NCBI RefSeq assembly: GCF_014205295.1
Contig: NZ_JACHNF010000001.1
Location: 4,712,001 to 4,776,000, forward strand
Length of the DNA stretch: 64,000 nucleotides
Direction: 5' to 3'
Source: Kribbella solani
Lineage (GTDB): Bacteria > Actinomycetota > Actinomycetes > Propionibacteriales > Kribbellaceae
This document shows, in pieces, positions 7,749-16,964 of the stretch. Made by a program: the position numbers and the translations under genes. The notes beneath the pieces were generated by a model that saw nothing but the letters and a program-made list of their open reading frames with translations, had not been told where the DNA came from and ran no database searches. The stretch's first letter is position 1, and every line of letters starts with the position of its first letter.

Positions 7749-10700
7749 GTGACGTTGCGACGCGGGGAGTTGGCGACGGGCGCGCGGACGTTGGTGCAGG
7801 TGCTGGAGGAAACAGCCGACCGGTACGCCGACGAGCCCGCGCTGGATGACGGCAGCGTCAGCCTGAGTTATCGCGAGCTGCTGGTGCAGACCGGCAAGTT
7901 CGCGCACCGGCTGACCGCGGCCGGGATCGGGCCGGGTGACCGCGTCGGCATCCGGATCTCGTCCGGCCACAACGACCTGTATGTCGCGATTCTCGGCACT
8001 CTCCAAGCCGGCGCCGCGTACGTACCGGTCGACGCCGACGACCCGGACGAGCGCGCCGAGCTGGTCTTCGGCGAGGCGGCCGTCGCGGCGACGGTCGGTG
8101 ACGACCTGACCCTGACCCTGACCCGTTCGCAACCGGCGCCGATCACGGACAACGACGCTGCCAACGGCACGTTCGACTACCCGTACTCGGCCCGGATGGA
8201 CGGCAGCAGCACCACGGGTTCAGTACGCGACACGCCCGGCCCGGAGCCGACCGACGACGCGTGGATCATCTTCACCTCGGGCTCGACCGGCGTACCGAAA
8301 GGTGTCGCGGTCACGCATCGCTCGGCGGCAGCGTTCGTCGACGCCGAGGCGCGGCTGTTCCTGCAGAGCGAGCCGATCGGTCCGGACGACCGGGTCCTGG
8401 CCGGCCTGTCGGTCGCGTTCGACGCTTCCTGCGAGGAGATGTGGCTGGCCTGGCGGCACGGTGCCTGCCTGGTCCCGGCGCCCCGCTCGCTGGTCCGTAC
8501 CGGGATGGACCTCGGCCCGTGGTTGGTTGCCCAGGGCATCACTATCGTCTCCACCGTGCCGACGCTGGCCGCGCTCTGGCCGGCCGACGCGCTGGACCAG
8601 GTCCGGCTGCTGATCTTCGGTGGCGAGGCCTGTCCGCCGGAGCTCGCCGAGCGGCTGGCGATCGACGGCCGCGAGGTCTGGAACACGTACGGCCCGACCG
8701 AGGCGACCGTGGTCGCGTGCGCCGCGCGGCTGACCGGCGAAGGACCGGTTCGGATCGGTTTGCCGTTGGACGGCTGGGACCTGGCGGTAGTAGATGCTGC
8801 CGGCAACGAAGTCGGCGACGGCGAGATCGGTGAGCTGATCATCGGCGGCGTCGGGCTGGCCCGGTACCTGGACCCGGTCAAGGACGCCGAGAAGTTCGCG
8901 CCGATGCCCACCCTCGGCTGGGACCGCGCGTACCGCAGCGGTGACCTGGTCCGATCCGACCCGTTGGGCCTGCTCTTCCAGGGCCGCGCCGACGAGCAGG
9001 TCAAGTTGGGCGGTCGCCGGATCGAGCTCGGCGAGGTGGATGCCGCGCTGCAGGCCCTGCCGGGCGTCACCGGCGCGGCGGCCGCGGTACGCAACAGTGC
9101 CGCTGGTAATCAGCTTCTGGTCGGGTACATCGTGCCGGACGACCCTGCCGCTTTTGACAACGCGAAAGCGACCGAACGGCTCCGGGAAGCACTGCCCGCG
9201 GCTCTCGTGCCGCTGCTCGCCGTCGTCGACACGTTGCCGACCAGGACGTCCGGCAAGGTCGACCGCAACGCGCTCCCCTGGCCGCTGCCCGGCATGGACA
9301 GCGACGGCCCAGCAGCCGAGCTGAGCGGTACCGCCGGCTGGCTGGCCGAGCGGTGGACGACGGTCCTCGGTGCCAAGGTCACCGGCCCGGACAACGACTT
9401 CTTCCTGCACGGCGGTGGCAGTCTGGCCGCGGCTCAGCTGGTCTCGGTGCTCCGCGAGCGGTACCCGGAGGCGACGGTCGGTGACATCTACGAGTACCCG
9501 CGGCTCGGTGCGCTCGCCGAACGGCTCGACGAGTTCCGGCCGGCCGCCGTCGAACCGGTCGAGTTGCGCGAGATCCGGCCGACGCCGAAGAGCACCCAGC
9601 TGCTGCAGACCGCGCTCACCCTGATCCTGCAGACCGTCGTCGGCGTTCGCTGGCTGGTCTATCTGTTCACGCTGAACAACCTGCTCGCCGAGCTGGTCGA
9701 TCCGCTGCCCTGGGCGCGGACCGTCTCCTGGTGGTGGATTCTGGTCGGCTGGCTGTTGCTGATCAGTCCGGCCGGCCGGATGGGCATCGCCGTCGTCGGT
9801 GCCCGGATCCTGCTGCGCGGCCTGCAGCCCGGAACGTACCCGCGTGGTGGCAACGTGCACGTCCGGCTCTGGGCAGCCGAGAACCTCGCCGACGCGGCCG
9901 GCGCCGCGAACCTGGCGGGCGCGCCCTGGATCGCGTACTACGCCCGCGCGCTCGGCGCCAAGGTCGGCCGCGGCGTCGACCTGCACACACTGCCGCCGGT
10001 CACCGGCATGCTGACGATGGGCCGTGGCGCCTCGATCGAGCCCGAGGTCGACTTGGCCGGGTACTGGATCGACGGCGACCAACTGCACGTCGGCCCGGTC
10101 ATGGTCGGCGCCGAGGCCGTCGTCGGTTCCCGCAGCACGCTGCTGCCCGGCGCCGAGATCGGCCGGAACGCCGAGATCATGGCCGGCTCCGCCGTCTCCG
10201 GAAAGGTCCCGGCGAGCGAGCGCTGGTCCGGCTCGCCGGCGGCCCGGATCGGCCGCGCCCGGCACCCGTGGCCGGACCACCGCCCGGACCGCGCGCCCTG
10301 GTGGGTCGCCGCGTACGGAGCGCAGTCCGCGCTGATGTCGTTGATCCCGGTCGCCGGCGCGGCCGCCGCGTTCCTCGTACTCGGCCATGCCCTGCGCGGC
10401 ACCCAGACGCTCGGCGACGCCGCGCTCAAGGCGCTGACCGCGATCCCGCTGATGACGCTGGTCGGCTTCGCCACGATCGCGGTGCTGACACTGGTCGGTG
10501 TCCGCATTCTCGGGATCGGCATCAAGCCCGGTCATTACCCGGTCCGGAGCCGGATCGGGTGGCAGGTCTGGGCGACGGAGCGGTTGCTCGACTCGGCCCG
10601 TACGCTGCTGTTCCCGCTGTACGCGAGCCTGCTGACGCCGTGGTGGCTGCGGGCGCTCGGCGCGAAGATCGGCCGCGATGTCGAGGCGTCGACGGTGCTG

Positions 10701-11699
10701 CTGCTGCCGAAGATGACCACGGTCGGCGAGGGCGCGTTCCTGGCCGACGACACGATGATCGCCTCGTACGAGCTCGGCGGCGGCTGGCTGCACGTGGCCG
10801 GCGCGAAGGTGGGCAAGCGGGCCTTCCTCGGCAACTCGGGGATGACCGCGCCGGGCCGTGCGGTACCGAAGAACGGCCTCGTCGCGGTGCTGTCCGCGGC
10901 ACCGAAGAAGTCGAAGGCGGGGACGTCCTGGCTCGGCTCGCCACCGGTGAAGCTGCGCCGGCAAGCGGTGTCGGGCGACCAGAGCCGGACGTTCAATCCG
11001 CCGTTCAAACTGAAGGTGGCGCGGGCGCTGGTCGAGCTGTGCCGGTTCGTGCCGATGATGTGTACGGTGCTGATCGCGCTCGGCGTCCTGTTCGCGCTGC
11101 AGGCACTCGACATCTGGCTCGGTCCCTGGCTGACCGTACTGCTGTCCGGCGCGGTGATCCTGGCCGCCGGCGCGGTCGCGGGCGGGATGGCGACAGTCGC
11201 GAAATGGCTGATCGTCGGTAGGACGCGCGCGGTCGAGTACCCGCTGTGGAGTTCGTTCGTCTGGCGCAACGAGGTCGTCGACAGCTTCGTCGAGCTGGTC
11301 GCCGCGCCCTGGTTCGCGAACGCGGCCGCCGGGACGCCGGTGCTCGCGCTCTGGTTGCGCTCACTCGGCGCCAAGATCGGCAAGGGCGTCTGGTGCGAGA
11401 CGTACTGGCTGCCGGAGGCGGATCTGATCACCCTGGGCGACGGTGCCACGGTGAATCGCGGTTGCGTGCTGCAGACGCACCTTTTTCATGATCGAGTTCT
11501 CTCCATGAACACAGTCACCTTCGGCCCCGGAGCGACCCTCGGGCCTCACGGCATCGTCCTACCGGCCGCCGGCCTCGGCGCGGGGGCTACCATCGGCCCG
11601 GTGTCTCTGGTGATGCGTGGCGAAGGTGTTCCGGCGGGGACGCGGTGGGCGGGAAACCCCATCGCACCCTGGCAAGACAGGGCACCGTGGCAGGGCTGA
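7749..11699 (+). CDS. Pls/PosA-type non-ribosomal peptide synthetase (A-T-membrane domains)
   Basis: A 1316-residue single-module synthetase. Residues 1-515 are an adenylation domain with the core motifs IIFTSGSTGVPKGV, FDASCEEMW, NTYGPTEAT, YRSGDLVR, GRADEQVKLGGRRIELGE and RTSGKVDRNALP. A thiolation domain follows, with the phosphopantetheine Ser at 558 in HGGGSLAA. The rest consists of three membrane-helix clusters, each followed by a left-handed beta-helix-like segment beginning ALGAK(V/I)G near residues 734, 970 and 1205. There is no condensation or thioesterase domain. This is the layout of epsilon-poly-lysine synthetase-like enzymes, which join one amino acid into homopolymers within the membrane part. 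The Asp of the A4 motif fits an alpha-amino acid substrate; the exact amino acid cannot be read with confidence. Translationally coupled to the next gene. Confidence 0.9.
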   Translation: MTLRRGELATGARTLVQVLEETADRYADEPALDDGSVSLSYRELLVQTGKFAHRLTAAGIGPGDRVGIRISSGHNDLYVAILGTLQAGAAYVPVDADDPDERAELVFGEAAVAATVGDDLTLTLTRSQPAPITDNDAANGTFDYPYSARMDGSSTTGSVRDTPGPEPTDDAWIIFTSGSTGVPKGVAVTHRSAAAFVDAEARLFLQSEPIGPDDRVLAGLSVAFDASCEEMWLAWRHGACLVPAPRSLVRTGMDLGPWLVAQGITIVSTVPTLAALWPADALDQVRLLIFGGEACPPELAERLAIDGREVWNTYGPTEATVVACAARLTGEGPVRIGLPLDGWDLAVVDAAGNEVGDGEIGELIIGGVGLARYLDPVKDAEKFAPMPTLGWDRAYRSGDLVRSDPLGLLFQGRADEQVKLGGRRIELGEVDAALQALPGVTGAAAAVRNSAAGNQLLVGYIVPDDPAAFDNAKATERLREALPAALVPLLAVVDTLPTRTSGKVDRNALPWPLPGMDSDGPAAELSGTAGWLAERWTTVLGAKVTGPDNDFFLHGGGSLAAAQLVSVLRERYPEATVGDIYEYPRLGALAERLDEFRPAAVEPVELREIRPTPKSTQLLQTALTLILQTVVGVRWLVYLFTLNNLLAELVDPLPWARTVSWWWILVGWLLLISPAGRMGIAVVGARILLRGLQPGTYPRGGNVHVRLWAAENLADAAGAANLAGAPWIAYYARALGAKVGRGVDLHTLPPVTGMLTMGRGASIEPEVDLAGYWIDGDQLHVGPVMVGAEAVVGSRSTLLPGAEIGRNAEIMAGSAVSGKVPASERWSGSPAARIGRARHPWPDHRPDRAPWWVAAYGAQSALMSLIPVAGAAAAFLVLGHALRGTQTLGDAALKALTAIPLMTLVGFATIAVLTLVGVRILGIGIKPGHYPVRSRIGWQVWATERLLDSARTLLFPLYASLLTPWWLRALGAKIGRDVEASTVLLLPKMTTVGEGAFLADDTMIASYELGGGWLHVAGAKVGKRAFLGNSGMTAPGRAVPKNGLVAVLSAAPKKSKAGTSWLGSPPVKLRRQAVSGDQSRTFNPPFKLKVARALVELCRFVPMMCTVLIALGVLFALQALDIWLGPWLTVLLSGAVILAAGAVAGGMATVAKWLIVGRTRAVEYPLWSSFVWRNEVVDSFVELVAAPWFANAAAGTPVLALWLRSLGAKIGKGVWCETYWLPEADLITLGDGATVNRGCVLQTHLFHDRVLSMNTVTFGPGATLGPHGIVLPAAGLGAGATIGPVSLVMRGEGVPAGTRWAGNPIAPWQDRAPWQG

Positions 11700-12997
11700 T
11701 GGTTGATCCGTATGTGCCGACCCATGGAAACGCCGGTTACAAGGTCGAGTCGTACGACCTCGAGCTCGACTACCGGGTCAACAGCAACCGGCTGAACGGC
11801 AAAGCGACGATCACTGCCGTCGCCGGCCAGGCGCTGTCCCGGTTCAGCTTCGACCTGTCCGGTCTGCGGGTGTCGAAGGTGACGGTGAACGGCCGCCGCC
11901 CGCAGCGGTACACGCAGCGGTCCGGCAAGCTGTACATCACCGCGAACATCGCGGACGGCTCCGAGTTCTCGGTCGACATCCAGTACGGCGGCAATCCGAA
12001 GCCCGAGGACAGCCCGTGGGGCGAGCTCGGCTGGGAGGAACTGACCGAGGGCGTGATCGTCGCGAGTCAGCCGAGTGGCGCGGCCACGTGGTTCCCGTGC
12101 AACGACCACCCCGGCGACAAGGCGCATTACCGGATCGCGATCACGACCGACTCGCCGTATCGGGTGGTCGCGAACGGGCGGCTCGTGTCGCGCCGGGTGA
12201 AAGCGAGCCGGACCACCTGGGTGTTCGATCAGGCGGCGCCGATGGCCACGTACCTGGCGACGGTCCAGATCGGGCCGTACGACGAGGTGCAACTGGCGAC
12301 CTCGCCGGTGACGATCCGGGGTGTACTGCCCGGCCGGCAGGTGCGGGAGTTCCGGCACGACTTCGCGCGGCAGCAGGACATGATGAAGCTGTTCTGCCGG
12401 CAGTTCGGGCCGTACCCGTTCGGTGGGTACACGGTCGTGGTGACGGACGATCCGCTGGAGATTCCGCTGGAGGCGCAGGGCATCTCGGTGTTCGGCAGCA
12501 ACCACGTGGACGGCCGGAACGGGTCCGAGCGGCTGGTGGCGCACGAGCTGGCGCACCAGTGGTTCGGGAACAGCCTGACCCCGTCGAGCTGGCAGCACAT
12601 CTGGCTGAACGAGGGTTTCGCCTGCTACGCCGAGTGGTTGTGGTCGGAGGAGTCGGGCGGTCTGTCCGCCGACCAGCAGGTCTCGAAGGCACACTCGCGG
12701 CTGAAGGGCCTTCCACAAGATCTGCTGCTGGCCGATCCCGGTCCGGAGCTGATGTTCGACGACCGCTTGTACAAGCGCGGTGCGATCACATTGCACGTAC
12801 TCCGCAAGCACCTCGGCGACGAGGCATTCTTCAACTTGCTGCGTACGTGGACCAGAACCCACCGCCACGGCTCGGTCACCACCGCCGAATTCATCGCCCT
12901 GGCGGCAACATTCAGTCCGGACGAGGATGCGCTCGGGCGCCTGTTCGGAGCCTGGCTGGACTCCTACGAGCTACCGCCACTGCCCAGGAAACGCTGA
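11699..12997 (+). CDS. M1 family metallopeptidase (short aminopeptidase-type)
   Basis: A 432-residue gluzincin of the M1 family with HELAH at 282-286 and the third ligand Glu at 305 in WLNEGFACY. The N-terminal beta domain is present. The usual exopeptidase motif GAMEN is replaced by a QGISVFG segment, and the long C-terminal helical domain of aminopeptidase N is absent, so peptidase specificity may differ. There is no signal peptide, so it should be cytoplasmic. The ATG at 11699 overlaps the synthetase stop as TGATG, which implies coupling; GTG codons at 11687 and 11645 are in-frame alternatives. The ATG at 12997 of the next gene overlaps its stop the same way. Confidence 0.88.
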   Translation: MVDPYVPTHGNAGYKVESYDLELDYRVNSNRLNGKATITAVAGQALSRFSFDLSGLRVSKVTVNGRRPQRYTQRSGKLYITANIADGSEFSVDIQYGGNPKPEDSPWGELGWEELTEGVIVASQPSGAATWFPCNDHPGDKAHYRIAITTDSPYRVVANGRLVSRRVKASRTTWVFDQAAPMATYLATVQIGPYDEVQLATSPVTIRGVLPGRQVREFRHDFARQQDMMKLFCRQFGPYPFGGYTVVVTDDPLEIPLEAQGISVFGSNHVDGRNGSERLVAHELAHQWFGNSLTPSSWQHIWLNEGFACYAEWLWSEESGGLSADQQVSKAHSRLKGLPQDLLLADPGPELMFDDRLYKRGAITLHVLRKHLGDEAFFNLLRTWTRTHRHGSVTTAEFIALAATFSPDEDALGRLFGAWLDSYELPPLPRKR

Positions 12998-13665
12998 TGA
13001 AGTACGCACCACTGGTGTTCTTCCTCGGGGTCGCCGCGATCCTCGCGATCGTGATCGTCGCCGGGAAGCCGCTCCGGCGGCGCGGGTCGCCGCACGGGCC
13101 GATGTGGCGCTACATCGCTCTCGGTGCGGTGCTCTTCCTGCTCGCGGGCGTGCTGTACACGTTCCCGCCGCATTCGACCCTGTTTGCCTGTCTGGTGATG
13201 GTGCTTGGGGTCGGGTTCTTCTGTGTCGGCATCGCGATTCTCGGCGGCGGGTACTACACGTACCTCGGTGCGGTCGCGAGTGGCTTGGCTGCGGTGCCGT
13301 TCGTGATGACTCCTACACCGGTCGGGCTGTCGCGAGTCGGTCAGACGTTGACTTGCACGATCCGCGACTACAAGTCGTACGGCGTCTCGGAATTCACCGC
13401 GGACTGCCCGAACGGGCACAGCTATCCGTTCACCGTGCAGGGGCTGCGTCAATTCCCCGCTGGGAAGTTGCAGGTCATCGTGGACCCGCATGGGCTGCTG
13501 CGAGCACAGTTCGTCGGGCAGGCCCACGTACGCATCGATCTGATCGCGGGCATCCTGTGCCTGCTCGGCGCGACGGCCATCGTGATCGCGGCCCCTCTGC
13601 ACCGCCGGAAGCTGGGCGGCCAGGTCAAACCGGCGATGAATCCACGGCCGTTCTCGGGCCGCTAG
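12997..13665 (+). CDS. Unrecognised membrane protein, third gene of the synthetase operon
   Basis: 222 residues that I do not recognise. There are four helices in the first ~105 residues (KYAPLVFFLGVAAILAIVIV, YIALGAVLFLLAGVLYTF, LFACLVMVLGVGFFCVGIAIL and a fourth near 88-105), then a soluble stretch of ~70 residues with two Cys (LTCTIRDY, FTADCPNG), and a last helix (IDLIAGILCLLGATAIVIAA) with a basic end. Its TGATG overlap with the peptidase gene suggests a role with the synthetase and peptidase. Its stop overlaps that of the convergent LysR gene. Confidence 0.75.
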   Translation: MKYAPLVFFLGVAAILAIVIVAGKPLRRRGSPHGPMWRYIALGAVLFLLAGVLYTFPPHSTLFACLVMVLGVGFFCVGIAILGGGYYTYLGAVASGLAAVPFVMTPTPVGLSRVGQTLTCTIRDYKSYGVSEFTADCPNGHSYPFTVQGLRQFPAGKLQVIVDPHGLLRAQFVGQAHVRIDLIAGILCLLGATAIVIAAPLHRRKLGGQVKPAMNPRPFSGR

Positions 13666-14555
13666 CCGTTACCTGTTCGCGGCTCGGTGCGCGCGGCTCG
13701 GGCGACCTCGGCGGCGGCTTTGACGAAGCGTTCGGTGAGCGGCGTGCGGGTGGACCAGGCGACGCCTGTCCACCAGGTCGCGGCGCGGCCGGGTAGCGGG
13801 ACCAGGCGGACCTCGGGTGGTGCGATCCGTTCCGCTGTTGAGGGTACGACGGCCGGTGCCACGCCGGCGGCGACCAGCGCCAGTACCGTCTGCAGGTCCC
13901 CGGACTCCTGGAGTACTTGCGGACGGCAACCAAGCTCCGCGTACAGGCTGTCGATCTGGGCAGTCAGCCCGGGGCCCCGGGCCGGGGTCAACCGCACCAG
14001 CGGGCGCGCGTCGATCCAGCGCGCCAGGTCGCGGGGGACGCGCTGCGCGGCCGGCACCGCGAGTGACAGCCGATCGCGCCGCAGCCGGTGGTGCTCGAGA
14101 CCGGCCGGCACCGGCAGCCGGACGAACCCGATCTGCAAGCCCCCGGTCAGCAGCCGCTCGAACTGCACCGCCGACGGCAGGTCTTCGAGCGAGACCGTCA
14201 CCCCCGGCCACCGGCTCCGGAACACCGCCACAGCCCGCGGCGCCAGCTCGATCCCGGACAGCCCGAACCCGATCGCCAAGGATCCCTCGGCGCCGGACGC
14301 GACCTGATCGGCACGCCGGTCGAAGGCCTCGGACCGCTCCAGCAGCTCCAGCGCGTCCGGGAGCAGCAGCTCACCGGCCGGGGTCAGCCGGGCACCGTGC
14401 CGGCCTCGGTCGAACAGGACCGCACCGACCCGTCGCTCCAGCACCTGGATCTGCTTGGTGAGCGCCGGCTGACTCGTCGACAGCTCCGCCGCGGCGGCAC
14501 CGAAGTTGCCCAGCCGCGCCACCGTGACGTACGCCCGGAGCAATCGAAGATCCAT
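13662..14555 (-). CDS. LysR family transcriptional regulator
   Basis: A 297-residue protein. The N-terminal winged helix-turn-helix (MDLRLLRAYVTVARLGNFGA... TSQPALTKQIQVLERRVG) is followed by a periplasmic-binding-protein-like effector domain from about residue 90. The ATG at 14555 is used because MDLRLLRAYV is the canonical opening of the family; an upstream ATG exists in frame at 14585. It is divergent from a nitrilase-family gene and is likely to control it and itself. The stop codon shares bases 13662-13665 with the stop of the opposing membrane-protein gene, so there is no intergenic space. Confidence 0.88.
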   Translation of the reverse strand: MDLRLLRAYVTVARLGNFGAAAAELSTSQPALTKQIQVLERRVGAVLFDRGRHGARLTPAGELLLPDALELLERSEAFDRRADQVASGAEGSLAIGFGLSGIELAPRAVAVFRSRWPGVTVSLEDLPSAVQFERLLTGGLQIGFVRLPVPAGLEHHRLRRDRLSLAVPAAQRVPRDLARWIDARPLVRLTPARGPGLTAQIDSLYAELGCRPQVLQESGDLQTVLALVAAGVAPAVVPSTAERIAPPEVRLVPLPGRAATWWTGVAWSTRTPLTERFVKAAAEVARAARTEPRTGNG

Positions 14556-14558
14556 AAC

Positions 14559-14578
14559 CTCAGGATATGGAAGCTGAG
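14559..14578. promoter_or_regulatory. Candidate LysR operator between lysR and nitrilase genes
   Basis: Inverted repeat CTCAG-N10-CTGAG lies just upstream of the LysR start, and CATA-N9-TATG (14553-14569) overlaps both it and the start codon. Position and symmetry suit an autoregulatory LysR site in the 70-bp divergent gap. Confidence 0.35.
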
Positions 14579-14625
14579 CAAACAACTATTGGACGCCATG
14601 GATGCCCCAGAGTTTTCATGGGCCC

Positions 14626-15654
14626 ATGACGTCCTTTCGCGCCGCCGTCGTCCAGTTCGAAGCGACCCCTGATGACACCGCGGCGAACCTTCGCACCGTC
14701 GAGCGGCTGGCCCGCGAGGCGGTCGGCGACGGTGCGCGCCTGGTGGTGTTCCCGGAGCTGTGCCTGCTCGGGTACTGGCACCTGCGCCGGCACACCGCCG
14801 CGCGGCTGCACGAACTCGCCTCGCCGGCCGATGGGCCGCTGATCGGCCAGGTCCTCGCACTGGCTCAGAAGCTCGGCGCCGGGATCGGGGCCGGTTTTCT
14901 GGAGGAGTCCGGCGGTACGTTGTTCAACTCGTACGCGGTGTGCTTGCCGGACGGTCAGGTACACGTCCACCGGAAGCTGCATGCGTTCGAACACGAGGCG
15001 ATCGCGAGCGGCTCCACGTACACGGTGTTCGACACGCCGTGGGGGTTCCGGGCCGGGGTGCTGATCTGCTGGGACAACAACCTGGTCGAGAACGTCCGGA
15101 TCACCGCGTTGCTCGGGGCGACGGTGCTGATCGCGCCGCATCAGACCGGCGGAACGAAGTCGCGCAGTCCGTACGGGATGAAGCCGATCCCGCTGCCGGT
15201 CTGGGAGAACCGGGAGACCGATCCGGCGGGCGTTGAGGAGGCGTTCAACGGGCCGAACGGGCGCGGCTGGCTGATGCGGTGGCTGCCGGCGCGGGCGCAC
15301 GACAACGGTCTGTTCGTCCTGTTCAGCAATGGTGTCGGGCGGGATGACGACGAGGTACGGACGGGGAACGCGATGATCCTCGACCCGTACGGCCGGATCG
15401 TGGCCGAGACGCCCGTACCAGCCGAGTCGGTCGTGACCGCCGACCTGGACCTCGACCTGGTCCCCCTCTCGACCGGCCGCCGCTGGCTCCGCGGCCGCCG
15501 CCCAGACCTGTACGCGCCGCTAACCCACCCCACGGGCACAGAACTGGACCCCAGAGCCGCCCGCTTCTCCCCCGATCCGGTGCAGGTGGAGGGACTTGCG
15601 GATCAGCAAGACCCGCTCGCCCCCTCCCGCATCCTGTGGAAGGTGGATCAGTAG
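14626..15654 (+). CDS. Carbon-nitrogen hydrolase (nitrilase superfamily)
   Basis: 342 residues with the nitrilase catalytic triad: Glu44 in VFPELCLLG, Lys117 in HRKLHAFEH and Cys148 in LICWDNNLVEN. Such enzymes hydrolyse amides or nitriles to acids and ammonia through a Cys thioester; the substrate is not predictable here. The family core is about 270 residues and the extra length is mostly C-terminal. Start ATG 14626 gives the usual MTSFRAAVVQ opening; ATG 14602 is an alternative. Divergent from LysR, which makes it the likely target gene. The 3' end overlaps the ispF stop by 7 bp in convergent orientation. Confidence 0.85.
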   Translation: MTSFRAAVVQFEATPDDTAANLRTVERLAREAVGDGARLVVFPELCLLGYWHLRRHTAARLHELASPADGPLIGQVLALAQKLGAGIGAGFLEESGGTLFNSYAVCLPDGQVHVHRKLHAFEHEAIASGSTYTVFDTPWGFRAGVLICWDNNLVENVRITALLGATVLIAPHQTGGTKSRSPYGMKPIPLPVWENRETDPAGVEEAFNGPNGRGWLMRWLPARAHDNGLFVLFSNGVGRDDDEVRTGNAMILDPYGRIVAETPVPAESVVTADLDLDLVPLSTGRRWLRGRRPDLYAPLTHPTGTELDPRAARFSPDPVQVEGLADQQDPLAPSRILWKVDQ

Positions 15655-16118
15655 ATGAGAGCAGTCGCGAAGGCTGCGATGCCTTCGCCTCGGCCGGTCA
15701 AGCCGAGACCATCGGTCGTCGTCGCGCTGACGGACACATCCGCGCCGCAAGCCGCGGCGAGTGCCTTCTCCGCTTCCTCGCGGCGGGCGGCGAACCGCGG
15801 CCGGTTGGCGACGATCTGCACCGACACGTTCCCGATCTCGAACCCGGCGGCGCGTACTCGGCGCGCCGCCTCCGCCAGCAACGCGGCACCCGACGCGCCG
15901 GCCCACTCCGGCTCGGCGGTCCCGAAGTTCGACCCGAGATCACCCAACCTGGCCGCGCTCAGCAACGCGTCACAGATCGCATGCGCCGCGACATCACCGT
16001 CCGAATGCCCCGACGGCCCCGACTGCTCCTCCGGCCAATGCAAACCAGCCAGCCACATCGGGCGGCCTGCTTCCAACGGGTGCACGTCGACCCCGTTGCC
16101 AACCCGTGGAACCTTCAC
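15648..16118 (-). CDS. ispF: 2-C-methyl-D-erythritol 2,4-cyclodiphosphate synthase
   Basis: A full-length 156-residue IspF, which converts CDP-ME-2-phosphate to MEcPP in the non-mevalonate isoprenoid pathway. The metal ligands are visible in GNGVDVHPL (Asp11, His13) and in the HAICDALL helix; the C-terminal TTTDGLGLTGRGEG segment closes the CDP pocket. The start ATG overlaps the ispD stop by 4 nt (ATGA), so the two are translated together. Confidence 0.96.
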   Translation of the reverse strand: MKVPRVGNGVDVHPLEAGRPMWLAGLHWPEEQSGPSGHSDGDVAAHAICDALLSAARLGDLGSNFGTAEPEWAGASGAALLAEAARRVRAAGFEIGNVSVQIVANRPRFAARREEAEKALAAACGADVSVSATTTDGLGLTGRGEGIAAFATALIY

Positions 16119-16933
16119 CCGGCCTGTCCTCCGCCCGACCCGTCACCCGGCCACCCGCTTGGCTGACCGATCACTCGCTCTTCCCTTTCAGGCGCAGCTG
16201 CCGGTCCGGTGCCGGCGTTCGGCTGCCCGCCCAGTTGCTCCCGCTCGCGGCGGGCCAGCAGCGCCTCCGCCAGGACAAGATCCTGTGGCCGGGTCACCTT
16301 GAACGCGTCCGGCGAACCCTCGACCGTCTGCACCGTCACGCCGAGCCGCTCGCACATCATCGCGTCATCGGTCACCGCCGCATCGGCACCAGCGGCATGC
16401 GCGCGCCGCAGCACCTCAGGACTGAACCCCTGCGGCGTCTGCACGGCAACCAGCGTCGACCGATCCGGCGTGTCGACCACCTCGCCGTGCGGACCGACCA
16501 CCTTGATCGTGTCGGTCACCGGCACCACCGGCACGACCGCATCAGCACCGGCCCGGACCGTCGCGAACACCCGCTCGATCACCTCGGCAGGTACGAACGC
16601 GCGCGCCGCGTCGTGCACCAGGATGCAGTCGATCCCGTCGACCGGAACCACGTCCAGCGCGGCTCGTACCGAAGCAGGTCGCTCCGCGCCACCGGCGACG
16701 ACGAGCAGCCGGGCGTCCCCGACGTACGGCGCCAGTTCTTTGCCGACCGTCTCCTCGGAACCGGGCGGCACCGCGACCACGAAACAGACGAGGTCGGCGG
16801 CGGACGCTGCCCGCAGTCCACGCACCGCGTGAACCAGCAGCGAATCGCCACCGACCTCTCGAAATGCTTTTGGTGTCTCACCACCCAGCCGCAGCCCGAG
16901 CCCGGCCGCGGGAATCACGACCGCGCTACTCAT
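16115..16933 (-). CDS. ispD: 2-C-methyl-D-erythritol 4-phosphate cytidylyltransferase
   Basis: 272 residues; transfers CMP from CTP to MEP. The nucleotide-binding loop PAAGLGLRLGGETPKAF is at the N terminus, and VHDAARAFV and VAVQTPQGF lie further in. The catalytic part ends near residue 225. A ~45-residue Gly/Pro/Glu-rich extension follows, which is longer than usual and probably disordered; it runs up to the coupled ispF start. It sits 31 bp after carD in the same operon, an arrangement common in actinobacteria. Confidence 0.96.
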   Translation of the reverse strand: MSSAVVIPAAGLGLRLGGETPKAFREVGGDSLLVHAVRGLRAASAADLVCFVVAVPPGSEETVGKELAPYVGDARLLVVAGGAERPASVRAALDVVPVDGIDCILVHDAARAFVPAEVIERVFATVRAGADAVVPVVPVTDTIKVVGPHGEVVDTPDRSTLVAVQTPQGFSPEVLRRAHAAGADAAVTDDAMMCERLGVTVQTVEGSPDAFKVTRPQDLVLAEALLARREREQLGGQPNAGTGPAAAPEREERVIGQPSGWPGDGSGGGQAG

Positions 16934-16964
16934 GCTGGGTTACTTCGGACAGGTTCGCCCGAAG

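Noticed and set aside
8220..10964. A 914-codon open frame on the minus strand opposite the peptide synthetase, and many similar long frames elsewhere
   Set aside because: These are mirror frames of GC-rich genes: Arg/Ala/Gly-rich, no motifs, no start signals.
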